DNA from: Cordia subcordata
Taxonomy: Eukaryota; Streptophyta; Magnoliopsida; Boraginales; Cordiaceae
Length of the DNA stretch: 64,000 nucleotides
Direction of reading: 5' to 3'
Assembly: GCA_028554755.1 (NCBI GenBank)
Contig: JAPTOF010000009.1
Span: 3,851,001 to 3,915,000 of the forward strand
The translations under genes were made by a program, and so were the position numbers. The notes below the pieces were generated by a model. It was not told where the DNA came from. It searched no databases and saw only the letters and a program-made list of their open reading frames with translations. Each line of letters starts with the position of its first letter. Positions within the stretch are counted from its first letter, which is position 1. This document shows, one piece after another, positions 1 through 11,328 of the stretch.

Positions 1-1542
1 TGTGTTTTAAAAACACACAAGTGCATAAATCGAAAGTACTATAGTGAGTGCAAGAGTATTGGTTATCGTCTCCTTAGGGAGGCTAACCTAAGTGCAGTCC
101 TAAGATTCAATGCCTAAACTAACTATGCATGGAGAAAGAGATATTATTTTGGGATCAAAGGGAATTCTAACTAAAATCAATGAATAAGACTTAAACTAAG
201 TGGGTGTGTGTGAAAAGGTGCTCAAACTAAGAAACCAAGGTTTAATGCAATTAAGAAAAGCTAAGGCAATTTCAACTTGATTATGGGCATCGAAAATCTA
301 CTCTTGCATTGGGACTTTGATGGTTTAGGTGCTTTTTTCAAGAGCTAACATTAATTAACCTTATTATCCATAAATCTTGGTGCAATTCTTTCCCTAAATA
401 GATTAGACTATAGATTTATCCTTATTAGTTAGGGTTTTAGGGCTAAGCAATTACAACTCTTGGATGATGTGATTAATTCTAACCTAAGGTTTAATTCGTT
501 AATTGTTTCAATCTAATGAGTAAATTACCTAAGTTCAACTAGAATTAATGGCTAACCTATTAGTTCTATTTGATCCTAAAGGTAACACACCAAACCAGTT
601 ATTAATTAACTGCAATTAAATCAACACCAAGCAAGCGAATAAGGAATTTAGAGCAAAATCAATACATGCTTTCATTGGGACATATTGTCAAACACAGACA
701 TATTCAAAATAGTCATGGAAGAATTCAAATCAAATATGTATTAAAAACCATCAAAATAATCTCAAACAATTATAGAAAGCCTATCCTGTAATACAAGTCT
801 CAATCACCTATAAAAGATTTAAGCTATCATAATAAAAATAAGAACAAAAGAAAGAATAAGAATCTTTCCCATGCCCAAAGCAATTGTTGCAAATCTTCTT
901 AAATCATTCAACAATTGATGTTTAATCCTTGCTCCTAGCTCGAATAATGATGGAAGAATGTGCAAGAGTGTGTATGGAAGATGGATAAAGGTGTTGGGGC
1001 ATCTAGGGTTTTAATTGTGAACGAGTGAAATGAAAAATTCCAACTGAATGCATATATATAAGCAGTTGAGTTGGCACTACCGATTGAGAGAGACGGCTAG
1101 CTAGTATAAGACAAGGGGTCAGCAAGTAAAATTTTAGGGCTCTCTAGTCGTACTGGCCTACCTACTGGGGAACCTATCGATCAGCCGGTACTTATCAATC
1201 AACCGTACTTGTCGGCCCTCTCTTCTTTGACAGCTTAGTTTGAAACTTCATTTCTGGCTCATTTCTTCATCTTTTTATATCTAGTCTTCAACCTGTGCTC
1301 CGATCCTCATTCTTCTTCAAGGCTAAGCTATGTTCAAGCTTGTTTAGCAACCTAGTGCTCACCTAAAATGCAAAATCAAGCATTTAGTATAGCAATTTAT
1401 CGATTAAACTCAACGAAGAATTTATCACCAATTAAGCGCAATCCTTATGTAAAAGCTAAAGTAATGCTTGCAATTAAACTCAAAACACCTTCAAACATGT
1501 ATAAAAATGCAAATATAAGCACATAAAATCTAGTACACATCA
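1..1542 (-). repeat. Athila-type LTR, minus orientation, cut by left window edge
   Basis: Read on the minus strand it starts TGATGTGTACTAG at 1542 and runs to TTTTTAAAACACA at 1, the same kind of U5 end as the E1 LTR. The right edge abuts E0 RT coding sequence directly, without PPT or internal sequence. It is therefore either a solo LTR or the 5' LTR of an element extending left of the window. A target-site duplication cannot be checked because the left flank is missing. Confidence 0.75.
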
Positions 1543-1799
1543 GAATACTCTCTCCAAATCTATTAAGTGACCTTCCTCCGAGCTGGATTTGACTGCAACG
1601 TCGTTGACATAGACCTTCATAAACTTTCCGATCATATCATGAAAGATCAAATTCATAGTCCTCTTATACGTAATGCTTGCATTCTTTAATCCAAATGGCA
1701 TGACTACCCACTCATAAGTACCTAATGCCCCCGGGCATCTGACTGCTATTTTTGATATTTTTTGCTTTGCTAGAAATATCTGATCGTACCCTAATTGAC
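1543..1799 (-). pseudogene. E0 reverse transcriptase, middle/C-terminal part
   Basis: Minus-strand translation gives the palm region of a gypsy RT: LGYDQIFLA, then CPGALGTYEWVVMPFGLKNA, then a segment ending VYVNDVAVKSS. The usual catalytic YIDD/YVDD pair reads YVND here, so one aspartate is replaced by asparagine. The upstream half of the same domain is at 13319-13700, split off by E1. The text is cut at 1543 by an LTR. Family assignment is secure; the Tat lineage is inferred from motif style. Confidence 0.85.
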
Positions 1800-1949
1800 T
1801 GATTTGTATGTATTTGGAGCATGAATTGCATGATGGAGTGTGTTTGAGAGTGTTTGAGTGTGTGTTTTGGTGCTAATTTTGTCTTTTTCGAGTTTCTGAG
1901 TACTTATTGAGTCTTATTGAGCATTTATGCATTGTGTGTCGTTTCTTAT

Positions 1950-1950
1950 C

Positions 1951-2003
<53 letters not shown>
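1950..2003. repeat. (ATT)n microsatellite in E1 5' LTR
   Basis: About 18 uninterrupted TTA/ATT units. The matching position in the 3' LTR (about 11484-11541) is mostly GTT units, so the two LTRs have diverged in repeat type as well as length. Confidence 0.95.
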
Positions 2004-2346
2004 TTATTTTTATTTTTTTTAGATAGTAATTTTCATTAATTAGGAATTAGGAAATTAAATTCATAAGTTAGCTAGGTTAGATTAGAATTAAGATATTAAA
2101 TAACTAGAATTAGGATTCTAGGAATTTTAGTTAGTTAAATTAGAGTTCACTAAATTAGTTTAGGACATAATTAATTAAGCTCTAGGGTTTTAAGATATAG
2201 TTAGAATATTATATATTATGGATTATATATGTATGTACATAATACATAAGCCAATAGATGGCATATTATATATTATATTAATAATGATTTGAACCCTACT
2301 ATTCCTTTTCTTTTCTTTTCTTTCTTTAGGGCACACAAACACAGAA

Positions 2347-2348
<2 letters not shown>

Positions 2349-2388
<40 letters not shown>
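2349..2388. repeat. (AT)n microsatellite in E1 5' LTR
   Basis: About 20 TA dinucleotides, absent from the equivalent position of the 3' LTR near 11885. Confidence 0.95.
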
Positions 2389-2389
<1 letters not shown>

Positions 2390-3830
2390 CTATCTCATTA
2401 GCAAGTTTCTTTCAACAAGAAACAAGCAGCCAGGAATGAAAAAAGCAGCACCGAACCAGCCCTTATTTAACCTATTATTCATCCTTCTTTTTCACACAAA
2501 AACACCTATCTTCTCACATACATACTCTCACACATTCACACACAAAAGCAAAAATTTTGGGGCAGATTTAGGGGTTTAAAGAGGCAAATTTCAGCAAGCC
2601 TTTTTGCAGCAAAAAGTGCAGAAATCAGTCCGAAGAACTACAAAAACAAAAGATTTTTCTTGTTCTTTTCTTTGAGTTTACTTTCTACTAATTAGGGCTA
2701 TACAAATAAACTCTTTGTGTGCTTATTTCTGCACGTTTTGGGGCCGTTTTGGGGCTAAAAAAAGAGAGCTAAATTGGCGCAGAATGTTGTAGAAAAGTTG
2801 CTGTTAAGTTGGGATTCATTGCTGAAAATTGAGTTTTGGAGTTGAATTTGAGCAAAATTGAAGCTGGAAGCGGTTCTAAGCTTGAGATTTAATTTCTTGG
2901 ACATGGAATTGATGTTTTTGATATTAAATTTCAGTATTTCCCTCTCTTTTAGCATGTTGAACTATTCGTTTTAGGCTATGGTTGGATTATGGACTACGTT
3001 ATGGCTTAATGTTGGATTTTGACTTTTTATGGATTTTGTAAGGCATGATGATTGTATGACTTATGGAGAATTGTTGATGACTTTAATATAACATGCATAC
3101 GTGTTTCTTGAAAGTCCCAAACGAGTTTATGCATGCTTGTATTGTAATTGTTTAGGATTATTGGACTTGTGCTTAGCATGAAACATTGTTAATGTGTGAG
3201 CCATGATCTATTGCTTGCTAGATTTACTAATTGCCCTTGAATAGGCTTAAGATTAATTGGTTCCATCTGTAGTTTGAAACACAATTAATGGGTGTGTCTT
3301 AATCAACTTGGATTAGTCAAATCACTTAGGTTGTTGAGGTAATTGCAAAGCCTTAATTAGTAGGACACACCTATGCTCTAGAAAGGGCCTAGTTAGGATA
3401 GAAGTGCACCTTTAACTAAGGGTAATAAGGCTAGCTAATAAACTAAGGCATTAGAGCTATTGATTGCCCACGGTCCATAGTTAGTCAATCCAATCACTAG
3501 CCAACATTGGAAGTAACTCGACCCTAGGCCGTTTCCTATCACCGAATTCCCCTACTCATTCCCAATTGCTTTCTTCTCATTTGTTTTCCATTCAGTTTTA
3601 TTTCAATTTATGCACTTCAGTTTCAATATGATAGTTTAGAGTTTCCTTCAATTCAAAATTCAAAAAAAATCTCAAAAATAATTTTGTTTCTACATGTAGT
3701 TAATCTAGGACACGTAGGACTTAAAACCATATTTAGAGACCTCCCTGAGAAGACGATACCTGTACTCTTGCACACATTGCACTACTTCTGATCCGTGCAC
3801 TTGTGGGTGTTTAAAACAGCAACAAGTTTT

Positions 3831-3848
3831 TGGCGCTATTGCCGAGGA
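3831..3848 (+). other. E1 primer-binding site, tRNA-Asp type
   Basis: TGGCGCTATTGCCGAGGA matches 15 of 18 bases of the complement of the plant tRNA-Asp(GTC) 3' end. It lies 6 bases after the LTR. All Athila-type elements here keep a spacer close to AGTTCT before the PBS. Confidence 0.85.
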
Positions 3849-4123
3849 GGCACAGTTGGTTTCTTTGATTTGTGTGTTCTAGTTGGTTACGTACTTTGTT
3901 ATTTTATGTTATTGGTCTAGTATTAGTCTTAGTTTTTGTTGTTTTCTTTTATTTATGTGATAATTTGTATTTTGTTTTTGCATTGTGTTTTGTTTGATTT
4001 AGTGTTTCTATTTAGTGTTATTTTCTTTTGTAGTTTTTAGGGACTTGTGGTTTCCATGCTGTAGATTTAGGTTGAAATTGCAATTTTGAGGGTTAAAGAG
4101 TTGAAAAGAGATTCTGTTTCTTT

Positions 4124-5345
4124 TTGTGCATGCTTGGTAGACGTTCACTTAGACTTGACTTAGTTCCTTTTAATCCTGAACCACAGAGAATTCACCGTCA
4201 TCTTAGGAACTTAGAACGCAATCTAGGTGAAATGGCAAAAAATAGGAATGATCTCCCTTCTCTTGTTCCCCATAATGGGAATAATCCATCTCCTCCTTCC
4301 CTTCCTCCTTTTGCTGTTCTTTTTTATGAGAACGTTGAGCTTCTTAGGCTCTTGAATCCATGCCAAGTAGCCGATGACATGACCTTTAGGCAATACTTCC
4401 TTCCTCATGCCTTTGAGCCGCATATGGCCATCTATCCATCGAGTTTAGGGGAGGCAAGTTTTGAGATTAAGCATAGAATACTAGCTATGCTCCCACCTTT
4501 CTATGGTAGGAGTAATGAGAGTCCCCTAGCGTATTCATTGATTTTGTGGAGATTTGTTCTACTTTCAATTTTCCAAATGTGTCTCAAGAGAATATTAGGC
4601 TTAGACTTTCCCTTTCTCCCTCAAGGATAAAGCCAAACAATGGCTGCAGTCCTTGCCCGTGGAGTCATTACATCTTGGGATGAGCTCCAGTCCTGATTCT
4701 ATCAGAGGTTTAATCCCATGGCTAAGATTGTTGAACTTCAAGCTTCGATTATGACCTTCTCTCAGCATGAGTTTGAATCTTTCCACGAGACATGGGAGAG
4801 GTATAATGATTTATTACGTTAGTGTCCACATCATGGGTACGGTACCCAAGATATTTTGCATTACTTCTTTAGGGGTGTTACCAAGTCCCAGTGCATGATA
4901 GTGAATGCCATGTCGGGTGGGGGATTCTATAATCTGAGACCTAGTGACGCTTGGGTGATTTTATAGGGTGTTGCTAAGGATTCTTTTCAAAATATGGTGT
5001 TAGATAGGTCGAGTAGGAGTAATCCTAGGAGAGGAGTTAATGAAGTAGGCACATCCTATGATCTTCCTGCTAAGGTAAAAGCATTGACCCATAATCTTGA
5101 CCAGTTGATTTCTTTAGGTCTAGCACCTACACCTGGCCGTAAGGCTAATCCGCTAGCATCGCCATATTCTCCTTCTGTTGTTGAGATGTGTGCCTTATAC
5201 TCTAACTCATCCCACGAGACTATAACTTGCCCATTAGCACCACAATTTCCAAAATTCATTCAGGAGCAATTTCATGCTACACAGGGGTACTCATGAGAGC
5301 ATAACCCTTACTCGAACACATATAATCTGGGGTGGAGGGATAGCC
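4124..5345 (+). pseudogene. E1 gag (capsid/nucleocapsid) pseudogene
   Basis: Gag forms the virus-like particle and packages element RNA. The start MCMLGRRSLR is the same N-terminus as in E2 and E4. It is followed by a retrotransposon-gag core with the recognisable blocks FEIKHRILAMLPPFYGRSNE, a decayed W-LQSL-P segment and MAKI-ELQ. The nucleocapsid knuckle near 5190 reads CALYSNSSHETITC, where the second zinc-binding Cys of the CCHC motif has become Tyr. Frame changes occur near 4540 and several stops follow (for example TAG at 4819 and 4964). The length is about 400 codons, as in E4. Confidence 0.85.
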
Positions 5346-6660
5346 CTAAGTTTTCTTAGCGTAATAATCACTTTAAGTCCCCCCAGCCCCAGGTCCCATT
5401 CCAGCAGCGACCTCATCCTGCTCAGTTAAATCCACCAAGTTTCTATCTTGTAAATCTATCTAAACATCCTAATCCTCCACAAGACTAACGCCCATCTGTT
5501 CTTACTTTTCCTACTCAATTTATACCCTCACTTCCTACACTGTCCTCTAGCCAGCCTAGTAGCGGCGATAAGTTTGATCTTTTATTACATATGTTTTGGC
5601 CACAGCATCAGCACATGGCTAAGATGGATACCCAGTTAGGATAATTAGCTAGTCAGTTGAGTGCTAGGGAGCCAGGAAAGTTGCCTACCCAGCCTGAGGT
5701 AAACCCTAGAGATCAATCCCGTTCTTCCTCTAATCCCTCATACACCACTCATACACAGGCAAAAGCAATTATTACACTTAGGAGTGGTAGAGTAATTGAT
5801 AATATGGTGAGAGAGAAGAAAATTCTGTTGAGTCTGCACCTTGTGTTCCTATAGAGCCTAGTGAGGTTAGGGACCATGAGAGAGAGGAGACTACTAAAGG
5901 GAGAGACAAGAGTATTACCCTTTCATAGAATCAGGGAAAGCAGTCCGTAGAATCTAGTGATGTCGTCCCTAGAGCACTTTTTTCAATAGCACTAGAGTAG
6001 CCCAGATCTATTAAAGACACTAGGATGAGTAAGATCTTAGAGCACTTGAGAGACCTTAAGGTAAACCTTCCTCTAGTTGATACCATTGTGTCCATTCTTG
6101 CTTGTGCAAAATTCTTCAAAGACCTGTGCACACAAAAGCAAAATAATTTCCACATGTTGAAAACAGTGAAGCTGACTGAATAGGTGAGTAGCATTTGCAC
6201 TTTTGAAAGGCCCATGAGCTTTCACTATTTCATGTTGCATTAGGAAGACCTCTATTGATCATGCTCTTTTAGATTTAGGGTCTAGCGTAAATCGGATTCC
6301 CTACTCAATCTACCAGTGTCTAGGTTTAAGTGAATTATCTCCCACATATGTTACTCGTCAGTTAGCTGATAGATCTGAGTGAAGACCGCGAGGTATAGTA
6401 AAGAATGTCATGGTTCAAATTGGACAGTTTGTGTATCCAGTTGATTTCATTGTCTTGGATATGTATTCTGGCCATGACACTAGGCATTCTACACTTGTTT
6501 TCTTGGGACACCCCTTCTTAGCTACAGCTAATGCAGTCATCCAGTGTAAGTTGGGGTTACTAGAGATTATGTTTGGGAATTTAAAGGCCACTATGAGAGT
6601 CCCGGAGGCAGCGAATAGGGCAAGTGCAGGTATGGATGACAAGGAGAAGTGTTGCTATTG
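5346..6660 (+). pseudogene. E1 gag-pol linker and aspartic protease pseudogene
   Basis: Continues the polyprotein. A low-complexity linker includes the conserved blocks ITLRSGRVIDN (near 5770) and LRDLKVNLPL (near 6050). The protease region near 6250 reads IDHALLDLGSSVN, where LDLG stands at the usual D-[TSL]-G catalytic loop, followed by VYPVDFIVLDM and GHPFLATANAVI. Athila proteases typically carry such a DLG variant. Stops interrupt it repeatedly, for example CGA to TGA at about 6380. Confidence 0.8.
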
Positions 6661-7059
6661 ATGTTATAGATCCATGTGTAGAGGAGCATGCCCTTGAGAT
6701 GTTATTGGTCGAGGATAAGTTGGCTGAGCTTGAGTCTATTTTGGAGCAGTTTGATTCTAAGTCATTTGTTAGCAAATATGTAGCTTCCACATCTACTTCT
6801 GTTGACTCTGGGCTGAGAAATTGATTGAGGTTAGTTAGTCCAAGTCTTTACCTTTAGAATTGTATAGTGATCCCCCTACGATTGAGTTTTCCTTATCTTT
6901 GGAGCTTAAACCCTTCCCTGAGCACTTGAAGTATGCATTCTTAGGACCTAATGAGACCCTTCCTGTGATTATAGCTTCTAATCTGTCTAGAGAGAATAAA
7001 AAGCATCTTTTATAAGTCATAAGGAGGCCACAGGGTGGACAATTAGTGATTTAAAAGGT

Positions 7060-7950
7060 GTAGACCCTTCGGTTTGTATGCATAGGATTCATCTAGAAGA
7101 AGGTGTGGCGCCTTCTCTTGAGAAGTAGAGATGACTTAATCCACATATGAGTGAAGTTATGAGAAAGGAGGTCATTAAGCTCTTAGATGCAGAAATCATT
7201 TATCTGATCTCTAATAGTGATTAGGTTAGTCCTATTCAGGTAATACCAAAAAAGTTTGGGATCACGATGGTAGAGAATAATAAGGGTGAGCTAGTCCTTA
7301 TGCGAATCCCTATGGGTTGGAGAATGTGCATAGATAATAAAAAGCTCAACTCTAGGACTAGAAAAGATCACTTCCCATTACCTTTTCCTGATCAGATTCT
7401 AGATGCAGTAACCGGTCATAGTTATTATTGCTTTTTAGATGGGTATTCAGGATACAATCAAATCTTCATGTTTCCTCAGGATCAAGAGAAGACTACCTTT
7501 ATGTGCCCTTATGGTATCTTTGCTTATAGGAGAATTCCATTCAGTCTTTGCAATGCACCTACCACTTTTCAAAGGTGTATGATGGCTATCTTTAATGATA
7601 TGATTGAGAGGCACTTACAGATTTCATGGATGATTTCTCAGTCTTTGGTGTGAATTTTAATGAATGTCTGAGTCATCTATCTTTAGTGCTAGGCCGTTGT
7701 ATTAAGATGAATCTTGTGCTGAATTGGGAGAAACCACATTTTATGGTGCAGAGAGGAATAGTCTTGGGTCATGTAGTGTCTTCTGATGGTATCCAAGTTG
7801 ACCCAACCAAGGTAGAGCTTATAGAGAAGTTGCCTATTCCTAAGACTATTAAGGATGTGAGATCCTTCCTTGGCCATACAGGTTTCCATCGTTGGTTCAT
7901 TAAGGATTTTAGCCAGATTGCTCATCCATTGTCTAGGCTCTTAGCATAAA
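7060..7950 (+). pseudogene. E1 reverse transcriptase pseudogene
   Basis: Gypsy RT, which would copy element RNA into cDNA. Landmarks are PSVCMHRIHLE (7065-7100), FLDGYSGYNQI (about 7430-7465, with the first catalytic Asp), PFSLCNAPTTFQRCM and FMDDFSV (about 7625-7645, with the catalytic DD pair). A one-base shift just before FMDD and stops such as TGG to TAG near 7225 disable it. The thumb text continues to LSRLLA at 7949, where a CAA to TAA stop occurs. Confidence 0.88.
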
Positions 7951-8530
7951 ATGTTCCATTTGTGTTTGATGAATAGTGCATTAGAGGTTTTGCTAGGCTT
8001 AAATACTTGCTATCCTCTTCCCCTATCATCCAACCGCCTGATTACAATCTTCCTTTTAAGATTATGTGTGATGCATCATATTTTGCCATAGGAGCTGTAT
8101 TAGGACAACGTAAGGATAGGTTACCTCATGTGATCTACTATGCTAGTAAGACTCTAGATGAGGCTGAGAAAAATTACACTACCACTGAAAAAGAGCTTCT
8201 AGCAGTAGTGTTTTCCCTTGATAAGTTTTGATCATACATTCTTGGGTCCAAGGTCATAGTTTACATCAATCATACGGCCTTGAGGTATCTTTTGTCTAAG
8301 CGTGAATCTAAACACTACTTGATTAGATGGATGCTCCTTTTGCAAGAATTTTACATAGAGATTAGAGATAAAAAGGGTAGTGAGAATTCTGTTGTTGATT
8401 ATTTGTCCTGTCTTATTCATGAGTCCCCTAGTGATTCTATTCCCTTCCGTGAGTCTTTTCCAGATGAACAATTATTTGTTGTCTCATATCACACACCATG
8501 GTATGCGTATATAGTAAATTATCTGGTCAC
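7951..8530 (+). pseudogene. E1 RNase H pseudogene
   Basis: RNase H degrades the RNA strand during cDNA synthesis. MCDASYFAIGAVLG near 8065 contains the first catalytic Asp and [16 protein letters not shown] near 8185 the Glu. The third block, normally YTDHAAL, reads YINHTAL near 8260, so its Asp is lost. A stop (TGA at 8229) separates the second and third blocks. Confidence 0.85.
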
Positions 8531-9790
8531 AGGTTAGTTGCCACACCAGTGGTAGAAAAGAGAAAAGGATAGGTTTTATTCGCAAGTTAAGCACTTCTTT
8601 TTGGAAGATCCTTATCTCTTTAAGGTGTGTACGGATCAGATAATTCGTAGGTGTGTTCCGGAGATGGAGTTTGAAAGTATTTTGAATATGTGTCATGGTG
8701 AGGCGTGTGGAGGTCACTTTGGAGGAAAGAAAACTATAGCTAAAGTCTTGCAAAGTGGATTCTTTTGGCCTACACTCTTCAGAGATGCCTAGGAATTTTG
8801 TAAAAAGTGTGTTAGATGTCAAAATCTCGGTCTATTTCTAGGAAAAATATGATGCCCCTTTCCTCTATTCTTATATGTGAACTTTTTGATGTTTGGGGAA
8901 TTGATTTCGTGGGTCCATTCCCACATTCCTTTGGGTATCAATATATCTTAGTGGTTGTTAACTATGTATCCACGTGGGTTGAGGCGATGCCTACGCAAAT
9001 CAATGACCACAAGGTTGTGGTAAAGTTCATTGAAGAGCGCATCTTTTCTAGTTTTGGGGTACCACGAGTCTTGATTAGTGATGGAGGAAAGCACTTCGTT
9101 ATAGGACACTTGAGGCTTTACTTAGAAAATATTCGGTCACTCATAAGATTGTTACCCCGTATCACCCTCAGACGAGTGGGCGGGTTGAAGTTTCAAATAG
9201 GGAGGTCAAGTCCATTTTAGAGAAAACGGTTAAGCCTGATAAGAAGGATTGGTCTTACAGACTGAGTGACACATTGTGGGCCTACTGTACTGCATACAAG
9301 ACCCGCATAAGTATGTCTCCATATAGGTTGGTGTATGGGAAGGCCTGCCATCTACTTGTCGAGTTAGAGCATAGAGCATATTGGGCTATTAAAGCTTTAA
9401 ATTTTGACTTGTCTATTGTAAGAGAGAAAAGGAAGCTTGACTTAGCTCAGCTGGAGGAGTTGAGATATGAGGCACATGAGAACGCCAAGCTTTATAAAGA
9501 GAGAATGAAGAAAATGCATGATAAGCATATCCTTAAGAAATCTTTGTCTCCTACTAATAAATTTTGGCTATTTAATTCTAGATTAAAGCTCTTTCTAGGT
9601 AAATTGAGAAGTTGATGGGATGGTCCATACAAGGTCATTGAAGCTTACTCCTCTGGAGTGGTAAAGATCAAGGATTTGAAGGACGAACGAGTATTAACTA
9701 TGAATGGGCAGTGCCTAAAGCATTCATTTGACTTGAGCATGGCTCGAGTGGAGCCCATCGAGCTTTAGGAGCCTTTGTATGACACTTGAT
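8531..9790 (+). pseudogene. E1 integrase pseudogene
   Basis: Integrase inserts the cDNA. The HHCC zinc region is seen at 8690-8820 (CHGEACGGHFGGKKT, then CKKCVRCQ after a stop). The catalytic core shows [10 protein letters not shown] (first Asp, about 8895), LISDGGKHF (second Asp, about 9070) and, after a frameshift near 9100, [12 protein letters not shown] (Glu, about 9165). The C-terminal block LFNSRLKLF is at about 9570, followed by decayed text to the end of pol near 9780. Confidence 0.87.
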
Positions 9791-11328
9791 AAATGGAGCT
9801 TGCCTGACTGATGTCATGATTGTTAGCGCTATTAGGAGGCAATCTAGATTTTGGTAATTTCGTTCTTGTTTTTATGTATTTGTCTTTTTCTTTTCTTTTT
9901 AATAGCTAGACCTTTGATCCCTTTCCTTGCATTCCCCTTCTCCATTTTTGCACAAACCCTTGTTCTTAATTGTTAATGCTAGTGTGGACTTGCATGGCAT
10001 ATGTTTACTAATCTTGTGTGATTTTTGAGTGTTTGTATATTGATGAGAAATAGGTTAGTAGATGATTGAAATCCATTGGCATTTGTGAAGTTATGATGAA
10101 CACAAGGTTGTATCTTTCCATCTTTTTGTCCTTATTTTCCTACCCTTTCCACACGTCCTATACGTGTACTTTATTGGTCATTGGTTTGCATGGTTAATTT
10201 CTATTTTGCTTTGAGGACAAACAAAGTTTAGGTTTAAGGGTGTGGAGGTTCATTTTGTTTTTCATTTTTTTGACATAAAGGGTAGATTTGTATGGTTTTG
10301 CTCAAAAGGGTGAAAATTTTTTCAATATTTGTGCATATAAAGTCGTTTATCTCTTTGTTGATTGGAGAGTTGGCTCTTGTTGATCGACTTAATTGATTGG
10401 CGAAGATGAGGTAGTATTGTGGGGAGTGAATAAATGGAGGGAGAACTAGGACTTTGAAGAGAATCTTCTTGAAAACTGTGGGGAGTAAGCACTTCTAAGA
10501 ATGCACACTTTGTTGCCCCCATAACTTGGTTGGAAAAAATGTTTTTAGAGGGTTATTAATGTGAGTGTCCCCTTGCTTGATTAGTTCTTTTAGTATGCCT
10601 TAGTCCTTCTTTTTCTTTTCTTTGTGTTTATGTTATGCCAAAAAAAAAAGAAGAAAAAATGCAAAAGAAAAGGTGAAAAAATGAGGAAAAAAAAGTGAAA
10701 AATGAGAAAAAGTGCCAAATGGCAGGAAAAAATGATGTTGAATGAGTGTCAAAGGACACAATGCCAATTTGACACATGTTTAGTTCTCTTTCTTGTTTTT
10801 CTATTTGAAGTGGTTGGCAAAACCCGAGTTAGTATGCCCGAGGGGGGTTTCTTCCCTAGTACCCTCAGCCTTAGGTGGCTGGGATGTGCTAGTTAAAAGC
10901 TCGATACACGGGGGCCCTAATCACCAAGAATGTCGTTCCGTTATATTGTGAATAAGGCTCTTACGCCAATTGCAAGCCATTCTGATGTAATTCTCTCTTT
11001 TCCTTGTATCTTTGCACTAATTGTATGTTAGGAGGCCATGTTAGTGATGGAGGCACGAAATATCAGCATCTCGAGTGCGTGAATTGAAATTCTAGGTTCG
11101 TGGTAGCTCTAGCTACTTGGTAAGTTCTCGAGAAGTGCGAGAACCCTTGTGATTGAGAGGGGGTTCTGAAAAAGGCTTAGAGATCCCTTTTTACAATAGG
11201 AATGGCCTCTCATACTCCTTAGATTTGTCAAGATAGCAAGTCAATACTTTTGCAAACCTTTGAGAATCATGAGATTAACTTAGGAGTGGTCTTGCTTGGG
11301 GACAAGCAAGGAGAAGGTTTGCAGGTAT
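9791..11328 (+). other. E1 3' non-coding region
   Basis: About 1.5 kb between pol and the 3' LTR with no supported gene and no env-like frame. It holds landmarks shared with E2, E3 and E5: GCGCTATTAGGAGGCAA just after pol (9823-9842), a PPT-like motif GACAAACAAAGTTTAGG (10212-10246), an A-rich tract (about 10638-10740), and a conserved block with CACGAAATATCAGCATCTCG (about 11055) leading to the PPT. Confidence 0.75.
11308..11328 (+). other. E1 polypurine tract
   Basis: Purine-rich AAGGAGAAGGTTTGCAGG immediately before the 3' LTR. This is the plus-strand priming site. It is degraded relative to E2's ancestral AAGGTTTGGGGGTGT. Confidence 0.7.

Larger units (their letters stand above)
1800..3824 (+). 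repeat. E1 5' LTR
   Basis: Begins TGATTTGTATG and ends CAGCAACA, followed by spacer AGTTTT and the PBS. It is about 2.0 kb and matches 11329-13313 along its whole length with many substitutions and microsatellite-length differences. It includes an (ATT)n tract and an (AT)n tract. Confidence 0.9.

Noticed and set aside
2289..2579. 96-codon plus-strand frame with a YIYIYI run
   Set aside because: It is LTR sequence translated through an (AT)n microsatellite; there is no homologous frame in the 3' LTR.
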